Source of the DNA: Chitinophagaceae bacterium
GTDB taxonomy: Bacteria; Bacteroidota; Bacteroidia; Chitinophagales; Chitinophagaceae
Direction: 5' to 3'
DNA length: 64,000 bases
Assembly: GCA_016722465.1 (NCBI GenBank)
Contig: JADKJC010000013.1
Coordinates: 682,001 to 746,000, forward strand
Shown in pieces: positions 57,718 to 64,000 of this stretch. Below the pieces are notes generated by a model that was not told the DNA's origin, ran no database searches, and saw nothing but the letters and a program-made list of their open reading frames with translations. Every line of letters starts with the position of its first letter. The stretch's first letter is position 1. The translations under genes and the position numbers were made by a program.

Positions 57718-58539
57718 ATGAAAAAGATAATCGCTGCCACCGACTTTTCTGCAGATGCATTGAATGCGGTTAATTACGCAGCCGATATGGCACTTTCAAT
57801 TGATGCAAAACTTGTATTGCTGCATGTTTGCCAGTTACCGTTAAGTTTTGGAGATGTTCCGGTTGCAGTGTACCTGGATGAACTGGTAAAAGAATCAGAA
57901 AAGGACATTGAGTACCTGAAAGAACAGCTGAGTAAACGAATGAATGGGAAACTGACTATTGAAACACTGGTAAAAACCGGAGCCTTTTATGAAGAGCTGG
58001 AAGATGCCTGTGAAGAACAGTTGCCTTATGCCGTAGTAACAGGCAGCCAGGGAAAAACTGCCACACAAAGAATGTTGTTTGGTTCGCATGCAGTATATGC
58101 CATGCAGCATTTAAAATGGCCATTGATAACAGTACCTGCAAATGCTACTTATTCCAGCATTAAAAACATAGGCTTTGCCTGTGATTTTGATGGCGTAATA
58201 GAAACCACACCCGTTGATGAAATAAAAATGCTCGTAAATGATTTTAACGCATCCCTGCACATACTCAACACCGGCAAAGAAGATGAATTTAAGCCAGAAA
58301 TTGTTTTTCAGTCCGGCATGCTGCAGGAAATGCTGGCTGCTTTAAATCCGAAATACCACTTTATCAATAACCAAAATGTAGAAGAAGGCATCCTGCAGTT
58401 TGCACAGCAAAACAATATTGACCTGCTGATCGTATTGCCTAAAAAGCACAGTTTTATAGATAAGCTGATACACAAAAGCCATACAAAACAACTGGTACTG
58501 CACAGTCATGTACCAGTAATGGCATTGCATGAGGTATAA
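57718..58539 (+). CDS. Universal stress protein, tandem UspA domains
   Basis: 273 aa made of two UspA-like modules. The first opens MKKIIAATDFSADALNAVNY and includes GSQGKTATQRMLFGSHAVYA, a variant of the G-x2-G-x9-G ATP loop; the second begins IKNIGFACDFDGVIETTPVD and ends VLHSHVPVMALHEV. It may act in stress survival or adhesion as known for the family. Located beside hsp20 and a lipoprotein, with a strong terminator 34 bp downstream. Confidence 0.9.
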   Translation: MKKIIAATDFSADALNAVNYAADMALSIDAKLVLLHVCQLPLSFGDVPVAVYLDELVKESEKDIEYLKEQLSKRMNGKLTIETLVKTGAFYEELEDACEEQLPYAVVTGSQGKTATQRMLFGSHAVYAMQHLKWPLITVPANATYSSIKNIGFACDFDGVIETTPVDEIKMLVNDFNASLHILNTGKEDEFKPEIVFQSGMLQEMLAALNPKYHFINNQNVEEGILQFAQQNNIDLLIVLPKKHSFIDKLIHKSHTKQLVLHSHVPVMALHEV

Positions 58540-58572
58540 CTGCTTTTGATCCATTACTATCCATAAAGAAAA

Positions 58573-58602
58573 CCGGTGTGATTAGCACACCGGCTTTCTT
58601 TA
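58573..58602 (+). terminator. Intrinsic terminator after the UspA gene
   Basis: Perfect stem CCGGTGTG / CACACCGG (loop ATTAG) followed by CTTTCTTT. Confidence 0.85.
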
Positions 58603-58618
58603 TCTATTAATCAATTGC

Positions 58619-59248
58619 TTACTGTTTTGCCAGTACATTTTGTTTAACCATGTCGTTTACAATCGTCATCCCATATTCATGACCAAGACTTTCTGCATTT
58701 ACAGGATCAAACGAAGTGGTTTGGGCAGAGTATAATAAGGTTTCGGTATTGATGGTATAAAAATTACTTTCCCAAAAATACCGGGTGTCGGTAACATAAT
58801 AACCGGGTTCATAAATTCTTGTATTCATAGTGCCATAATAGCGGTAAAACCTGTTTTGATGATAGCCAAAAGGGGAATAATGAATGCTGCCAGGCATGTA
58901 CCGGCTTTCTTTTTCCTTATCCAGCAGCACAATGGTTATTACCGCATCCACACCACTGCTTTTTAGCTTGTCCAGTACCTGTGCTTCTTCCATTTTATCA
59001 AAAGCTTTTGGCCCATATTCCTGCATAGAAGCCACCGCATTGTAGCCAAGGTCTTTCAGGTCCCCCACGAGGTGCTGTTCCATTTTCTCAAGAGCGGCAC
59101 GGTCGGTATCTTTTACAAAACCCACTACCAATACTTTATTATATTTTAAATTGTGGATGCTGTCTGACTTCCAGGAACTGGTTATCCTGGTGGATGAACA
59201 GCCGGTAAAAGAAATAATAACGGCTGCCATAATCAATATCTTTTTCAT
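58619..59248 (-). CDS. Lipoprotein of unknown function (DUF4136-like)
   Basis: 209 aa; signal peptide II MKKILIMAAVIISFTGCSST with lipobox Cys-17. The mature part has SWKSDSIHNLKYNKVLVVGF, LEKMEQHLVGDLKDLGYNAV and a Tyr/Phe-rich C-terminal half (FGYHQNRFYRYYGTMNTRIY). It resembles DUF4136-like periplasmic lipoproteins, but the assignment is weak. Convergent to the UspA terminator. Confidence 0.75.
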   Translation of the reverse strand: MKKILIMAAVIISFTGCSSTRITSSWKSDSIHNLKYNKVLVVGFVKDTDRAALEKMEQHLVGDLKDLGYNAVASMQEYGPKAFDKMEEAQVLDKLKSSGVDAVITIVLLDKEKESRYMPGSIHYSPFGYHQNRFYRYYGTMNTRIYEPGYYVTDTRYFWESNFYTINTETLLYSAQTTSFDPVNAESLGHEYGMTIVNDMVKQNVLAKQ

Positions 59249-59381
59249 GGTACTTTTTTTAGAATGAATAATATGTAAGCTACCGGTAAAAAAAAACGCC
59301 AGGAATGAGCCTGGTCAATGATACCCACGATTGTGATCATTACTGATAATGCAAGATGGAATGTAAAGAGGGTTATTCTGC

Positions 59382-59410
59382 AGAAACCCCCGCCGTGTAA
59401 ACAGCGGGGG
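59382..59410 (-). terminator. Intrinsic terminator after hsp20
   Basis: Minus-strand stem CCCCCGC ... GCGGGGG with a 10-nt loop, followed by TTTCTG, 26 bp beyond the hsp20 stop. Confidence 0.75.
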
Positions 59411-59435
59411 CTGATAAAAAAGGTTAACGCCTTTT

Positions 59436-59881
59436 TTATTTAACAGCAATATGTCTTGCTTCTGGTTTTTTTGCCTCTTCTTTTTTTGGCATTACCAGTT
59501 TTAGCACCCCATGCTCATAGGTAGCTTCAATCTTATCCCGTTTTACATCTTCGGGTAAAGTGAATGTACGGCTGAAAGAAGAATAGTTGTACTCTTTACG
59601 GGTAAACATTTTTTCTTTCTCTTCTTTGGTTTCTTCTTTCTCACTACTGATGGTGAGTAAGTTTCCATCAGCATCAATTTTAAAATCATCTTTTTTCAAT
59701 CCGGGCGCTGCAAGCGCAACCTCAAAATGATCCTTGGTTTCCGTAATGTTTACAGCTGGTACTTTCATCATCCTGTTCCAAATACCACCGCCATTATCAA
59801 ATACTTCGTTCCAGGGTTTAAAAAATCTTCGAATACTGAAGGAAACCTTTCAGTGGCTTTACTTAGTGCCTGAGTTGCCAT
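59436..59881 (-). CDS. Hsp20/alpha-crystallin small heat shock protein (one-base frameshift)
   Basis: 148 aa after correction. The start at 59881 (MATQALSKATERFPSVFEDF) is preceded by the strong Shine-Dalgarno-like AAGGAGGA, unusual for Bacteroidota. One base is missing in A6 at 59820-59825; adding it gives FFKPWNEVFDNGGGIWNRMM. The alpha-crystallin domain includes DHFEVALAAPGLKKDDFKID and FSRTFTLPEDVKRDKIEATY, then LKLVMPKKE with the usual I/V-x-I/V-like tail. Holdase chaperone; probably cytoplasmic. Confidence 0.92.
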
Positions 59882-60231
59882 AATGTCCTCCTTGTTTTTA
59901 ATGATGATTGAATTAATTACGTAGTAAAATTAATAACAGGTGGCAGGTGATTGCAATGACGGCCATCAACCATTTCTTTGAATTTCATCAATACAGTTTT
60001 TATAGTATCAAATAAAACCAATGATCCATTTTATTTGGTTACTTTTATAAGGATTGTAATACTAATTATTTCCCTGCCGGAACTTTACTATTCAACCTGT
60101 TTTTTGCAGGAAAATTATTTTCAATACTAATAAAAATCATAATTACAGATGAGATACAACAGTATGAAACAATCAGTTAGCTTTTAGTTTTGTACAATCA
60201 CTTTATTAATTATATTTAAAACAACAAAAAG
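59882..60231. other. Divergent intergenic region between hsp20 and pckG
   Basis: 350 bp with no gene. A TAGTTTTG (TAnnTTTG-like) at 60185-60192 lies 40 bp upstream of the pckG start and is the best promoter candidate; no convincing -33 element is seen. Confidence 0.5.
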
Positions 60232-62088
60232 ATGATTCAACAATCAAATACTTTTATCCTGGAAAACACTCAGGTAAAAGACGAAGTGGTAAACTGGGTA
60301 AATGAAGTAGCTGCGTTATGCCAGCCCAAATCCATCCACTGGGTGGATGGTTCTCAAAAAGAATATGATGGCCTCTGTCAATACTTAGTAAAAAAGGGAA
60401 CCTTCATTCCATTGAACCCTGAAAAAAGGCCCAATAGTTTTGCCTGCTTCAGCGATCCGAGTGATGTGGCAAGAGTAGAAGATAAAACATTTATCTGCAG
60501 CCGCCGAAAAGAAGATGCCGGCCCTACCAATAACTGGATGGATCCTAAAGAAATGAAAAAAGTGCTTAACAGCCATTTGGAAGGCAGCATGAAAGGAAGG
60601 ACATTGTATGTGATACCTTTCTGTATGGGTCCATTAGGCTCTTCTTACTCAAGATATGGTGTACAGATCACTGACTCCGAGTATGTAGTGGTTAATATGC
60701 GTATTATGACCAGGATGGGTGAAAACGTATTACCTTATATCCCCAAAAAAGAGTTTGTAAAATGCCTGCATAGTGTGGGTGACCCTGTACAAACCGGCAA
60801 ACCAGAAAGTGTATGGCCCTGCAATCCGGAAGTAAAATACATTTCACATTTTCCTGAAGACAGAATGATCATTTCATACGGCAGCGGTTACGGTGGTAAC
60901 GCCCTGATGGGTAAAAAATGTTTTGCACTGCGTATCGGGTCTGTTATGGGCCGTGAAGAAGGCTGGCTGGCAGAACACATGCTCATCATGGGGGTAGAAT
61001 CTCCTGACAAACAAAAAACTTATGTTGCTGCAGCCTTTCCAAGCGCCTGCGGTAAAACAAATTTCGCTATGCTCATTCCACCAAAAGAATTCAATGGATG
61101 GAAAATCACTACAGTTGGTGATGATATTGCATGGATACACAAAGCAGGAGATGGTCACTTATTCGCCATCAACCCTGAAGCCGGTTACTTTGGTGTAGCA
61201 CCAGGCACCAATTATAAAACCAATCCCAATGCAATGGAAAGCATTAAATCCAACACTATTTTCACCAATGTGGCCATCACAAAGGATAAAGATGTTTGGT
61301 GGGAAGGCATGACCGAAGAAATTCCTGAAGGATTAACAGACTGGCACGGACAACCATGGGATCCAACCAGTGGCAAACCTGCAGCACATGCCAATTCAAG
61401 ATTTACTGCCCCTGCTTATCAGAACCCGGCCGTAGATTGTAAATGGGATGATCCTAAAGGTGTACAGATTGACGGGTTTATTTTTGGAGGAAGAAGAAGT
61501 ACCGGTGTTCCGTTGGTATATCAATCATTCAACTGGAATTTTGGTGTGTACCTGGCAACTACCATGGGTAGTGAAACCACCGCTGCCGCATTTGGCGAAG
61601 TTGGCAAAGTAAGAAGAGACCCATTTGCAATGTTACCGTTTATGGGTTACCACATTGGTGACTATGTAAACAACTGGCTGCAGTTTGGCCGCAACCTGCC
61701 CAATGCTCCAAGAATATTTGGTGTGAACTGGTTCAGGAAAGATGAAAATGGAAAATTCTTATGGCCGGGTTTTGGAGACAATATTCGTGTATTGATCTGG
61801 ATTGTACAGCGTTTAAGAGGACAGGCTTCTTCTGTAGAAAGTCCTTTAGGCTGGATGCCACGTTACGAAGATCTTGACTGGACAGGGCTGGAAAGCTTTA
61901 CCAAACAGGATTTTGAAAAGATTATGACTATTGAAAGAGAACCAGGTAAACAGGAGTTGCTGGGCCACGAGGAATTATTTGAAAGAATGTATGACAAACT
62001 ACCTAAAGAATTCTTCTTTATGAGAGAGTTATTACTGTCTGCACTTTGGCGCTCTCCTGAAAAATGGGGGCTTCAACCTGAACTTTAA
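60232..62088 (+). CDS. pckG: Phosphoenolpyruvate carboxykinase (GTP)
   Basis: 618-aa gluconeogenic enzyme that interconverts oxaloacetate + GTP and PEP + GDP + CO2. It carries the GTP-class P-loop [18 protein letters not shown] (~265-282), the metal-binding [20 protein letters not shown] (~295) and the guanine-recognition region [14 protein letters not shown] (~416-429). Normal length, intact frame. It sits beside stress-protein genes on the left and the AspT-like transporter on the right, separated from the latter by a perfect 16-bp hairpin. Confidence 0.97.
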   Translation: MIQQSNTFILENTQVKDEVVNWVNEVAALCQPKSIHWVDGSQKEYDGLCQYLVKKGTFIPLNPEKRPNSFACFSDPSDVARVEDKTFICSRRKEDAGPTNNWMDPKEMKKVLNSHLEGSMKGRTLYVIPFCMGPLGSSYSRYGVQITDSEYVVVNMRIMTRMGENVLPYIPKKEFVKCLHSVGDPVQTGKPESVWPCNPEVKYISHFPEDRMIISYGSGYGGNALMGKKCFALRIGSVMGREEGWLAEHMLIMGVESPDKQKTYVAAAFPSACGKTNFAMLIPPKEFNGWKITTVGDDIAWIHKAGDGHLFAINPEAGYFGVAPGTNYKTNPNAMESIKSNTIFTNVAITKDKDVWWEGMTEEIPEGLTDWHGQPWDPTSGKPAAHANSRFTAPAYQNPAVDCKWDDPKGVQIDGFIFGGRRSTGVPLVYQSFNWNFGVYLATTMGSETTAAAFGEVGKVRRDPFAMLPFMGYHIGDYVNNWLQFGRNLPNAPRIFGVNWFRKDENGKFLWPGFGDNIRVLIWIVQRLRGQASSVESPLGWMPRYEDLDWTGLESFTKQDFEKIMTIEREPGKQELLGHEELFERMYDKLPKEFFFMRELLLSALWRSPEKWGLQPEL

Positions 62089-62138
62089 TTTGAATACGTT
62101 TTCGATTGCTTGCCTTTTATGTTTTGGTATCTTAATTA

Positions 62139-62173
62139 GTTACAGGCAACAGGTGTTACCTGTTGCCTGTAAC
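62139..62173. terminator. Perfect 16-bp inverted repeat between pckG and the transporter gene
   Basis: GTTACAGGCAACAGGT / ACCTGTTGCCTGTAAC with a 3-nt loop, 50 bp after the pckG stop and 17 bp before the next start. It lacks a clean T-run, so it may be a terminator, a repressor operator or an mRNA-stability hairpin. Confidence 0.6.
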
Positions 62174-62189
62174 ATTTAAATCTTATTTT

Positions 62190-63860
62190 ATGAGCAATTG
62201 GTTCACCGATCTTTTTACCAATATTTCAATAGCTCAATCTGTTTTAATTTTCGGGTTGGTTATTTCAGTTGGTATATGGCTCGGCAGGCTAAAACTGGGG
62301 GGTATTTCCCTCGGTGTTACCTGGGTGTTATTTATGGGTATGTTCCTGTCTTATCTCGGTATAACCGTAGATGAAAAAACAGAACATTTTTTAAAAGAAT
62401 TTGGCTTAATACTTTTTGTCTATTCCATCGGCCTGCAGGTAGGCCCTGGCTTTTTTGCCAGTTTAAAAAAATATGCCCTTAATAATAACCTGCTGGCATT
62501 GATCACTGTTTCGCTGGGCGTACTCGTTACCATTATATTATATTATGTAAGCCGTAATCACATTACTGTGATGGCAGGTATAATGAGCGGTGCTGTTACC
62601 AATACGCCGGGGTTGGCTGCAGCACAAGCGGCCGTTAGTGACCTGAATATTACCGGAACAGACAAATCATTGATCACTTTAGCATATGCCGTAGCCTATC
62701 CCTTTGGTGTATTTGGCATCATCGGCTCACTGTTATTGCTTAAAAAAATATTTAGGGTAAATATAGAAGAGGAGCAGGAGTTACACCGGAAATTAAATTT
62801 GATCCGTTCTAACAAGCCAGTCTCTAACCATTTTAACCTGGAGAACAATATGCTGGTGGGACAACCTTTATTGAAGCTGTTTGAAATGCTTAAAGAAAAG
62901 ATCATTGTATCCAGGATGATGCACAACGGTGTAGTGATTACCCCTACCCCCGAAACAGTACTGGCAAAAAATGATGTGTTGCTGATTGTTGCTTCTAAAA
63001 AAGAAACGGAACAGTTAAAACTCATCGTTGGTTCCTTTAGCCATTTAAATTTAAAAACCTCAGCAGGAAGCAAACTGATTTCACGTACTATCGTAGTAAC
63101 AAAAAAATCTGTTACGCATAAACGCCTTGGTGATCTGCCCGAACTGGATCAACAGGATTTTACTATGACCAGGTTGAACAGGGCAGGTATAGAAATGGTG
63201 CCGCATGGTGATATATTTCTTCAATTGGGCGACAACATAAAAGTAGTAGGTACAGAACAGGGGGTAAATTTTGTTTCTGATGCGCTTGGCAATTCCCTCA
63301 AAAAATTAGATGTGCCGGACCTGGCCCCTATTTTTATTGGTATTGTACTGGGTGTTATATTGGGTAGTGTGCCTTTTCATTTTCCAGGTATGCCGGTGGC
63401 TGTAAAAATTGGTATGGCAGGCGGCCCTTTAATTGTAGCATTATTGCTCAGCAGGTTTGGGAATTTATTTTATTTAAACAATTATACTACCAACAGTGCC
63501 AATCTTATGATCAGGGAACTGGGTATCTCCCTTTTCCTTGCCAGTGTTGGCCTGAGTAGTGGAAAAAATTTATCTGTTGCCTTTTCAGATGGCAAGGGAT
63601 TTATCTGGATGCTGATGGGAATTGCCATCACCATTATTCCACTGCTGGTGGCAGGATTGATTGCAAAAAAATTCTTCCGTAAAACCTATTTTGAAATTTG
63701 TGGTTTGCTGGCCGGCGCTTCCACCGATCCCCCGGCATTGGCATTTGCCACCAAACTTGCAGGGAGTGACATACCTTCCATTACTTACGCAACCGTGTAC
63801 CCCGTTACCATGATATTAAGAATTGTGGCCGCACAGTTGCTGATCTTATTATTTAGTTGA
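62190..63860 (+). CDS. AspT/YidE/YbjL family transporter with RCK_C domains
   Basis: 556 aa from MSNWFTDLFTNISIAQSVLI; the earlier in-frame TTG at 62163 lies in the palindrome and is less likely. Twin hydrophobic halves with duplicated YidE-type motifs (GLQVGPGFFASLKKYALNN near the N-terminus and GLSSGKNLSVAF later, with MSGAVTNTPGLAAAQ and LAGASTDPPALAFA) surround two TrkA_C/RCK_C-like domains (~210-370). The family includes aspartate:alanine antiporters; the substrate here is unknown. Confidence 0.9.
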   Translation: MSNWFTDLFTNISIAQSVLIFGLVISVGIWLGRLKLGGISLGVTWVLFMGMFLSYLGITVDEKTEHFLKEFGLILFVYSIGLQVGPGFFASLKKYALNNNLLALITVSLGVLVTIILYYVSRNHITVMAGIMSGAVTNTPGLAAAQAAVSDLNITGTDKSLITLAYAVAYPFGVFGIIGSLLLLKKIFRVNIEEEQELHRKLNLIRSNKPVSNHFNLENNMLVGQPLLKLFEMLKEKIIVSRMMHNGVVITPTPETVLAKNDVLLIVASKKETEQLKLIVGSFSHLNLKTSAGSKLISRTIVVTKKSVTHKRLGDLPELDQQDFTMTRLNRAGIEMVPHGDIFLQLGDNIKVVGTEQGVNFVSDALGNSLKKLDVPDLAPIFIGIVLGVILGSVPFHFPGMPVAVKIGMAGGPLIVALLLSRFGNLFYLNNYTTNSANLMIRELGISLFLASVGLSSGKNLSVAFSDGKGFIWMLMGIAITIIPLLVAGLIAKKFFRKTYFEICGLLAGASTDPPALAFATKLAGSDIPSITYATVYPVTMILRIVAAQLLILLFS

Positions 63861-63873
63861 CCATTAAAAAAAA

Positions 63874-64000
63874 ATGAAAACCTATATAAGATTGCTGGTA
63901 TTCTTCCAGCTCATCACCCTTGCCGGTTTTGGCCAGGCCACTCAAAAAAAGATCACCCACAATACGCTATCCTGGATCAGCATCAACAGTAATATCTATA
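63874..64000 (+). CDS. Exported protein, 5' part only
   Basis: Starts MKTYIRLLVFFQLITLAGFG (signal peptide), then QATQKKITHNTLSWISINSN, and runs off the window after 42 codons. The mature start resembles DUF2490-type outer-membrane proteins but this is a guess. It follows the transporter stop by 13 bp and may be in the same operon. Confidence 0.6.
   Translation, partial: MKTYIRLLVFFQLITLAGFGQATQKKITHNTLSWISINSNIY

Noticed and set aside
1..64000. CRISPR arrays, prophage genes, transposases
   Set aside because: None seen on either strand; the only mobile-element candidates are the palindromic repeats and DUF559 gene.

Overview
The window looks like chromosomal DNA of a Bacteroidota member, most likely in the Chitinophagales/Chitinophagaceae. 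This rests on type IX secretion (T9SS) C-terminal sorting domains on three large secreted proteins, a T9SS plug-family protein (DUF5103), a lipoprotein-type TamA (TamL), GTP-dependent PEP carboxykinase, TAnnTTTG-like promoter elements, and a moderate-to-low GC content. No phage, plasmid or CRISPR locus was seen.

Layout. 1-9.9 kb (minus strand): a complete tryptophan operon read from 9.9 kb down, in the order leader peptide and attenuator, trpE, trpG, trpD, trpC, two tandem trpF genes, a GNAT acetyltransferase, trpB, a small lipoprotein, a DUF559 endonuclease inside a palindromic-repeat element, trpA, then a thioredoxin/DUF4369-type protein running off the edge. 10-16 kb: a GNAT remnant, an SDR-like protein, small membrane or secreted proteins, a transaldolase-family gene, the SRP RNA and a polysaccharide-lyase-like protein. 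16-27 kb: a 1369-aa T9SS adhesin-like protein followed by a small protein with a PID-CTERM-like tail, a DUF4139 protein and a T9SS M43 metalloprotease. 27-37 kb: argS, tRNA-Gly(CCC), an RmlD-like reductase, two S9 peptidases flanking a T9SS protein. 37-47 kb: a VOC protein, a macro-like/TIR fusion, the T9SS plug protein, an FtsX-type permease, an MtfA-like peptidase, a GDPD lipoprotein, beta-barrel proteins, a phosphoesterase and an RNA methyltransferase. 47-64 kb: TamL, truB, a DUF5686 protein, a PRTase, a membrane Fe-S oxidoreductase subunit, an IPT/TIG protein, UspA and Hsp20 stress proteins, pckG and an AspT/YidE-type transporter.

At least 15 genes are broken by apparent one-base length errors, mostly in short A/T or C/G runs, and restoring one or a few bases gives a full-length conserved protein each time. 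I therefore read them as sequencing or assembly indels, and such genes are given here as one feature spanning both halves.

The observations I consider most worth following are (i) a classical ribosome-mediated trp attenuator with three consecutive Trp codons and mutually exclusive hairpins, (ii) a solitary macro-like/TIR fusion that could be a defence or NAD-linked effector, (iii) a Vsr-like DUF559 nuclease bracketed by inverted REP-like palindromes inside the trp operon, and (iv) two intact, divergent trpF copies in tandem.
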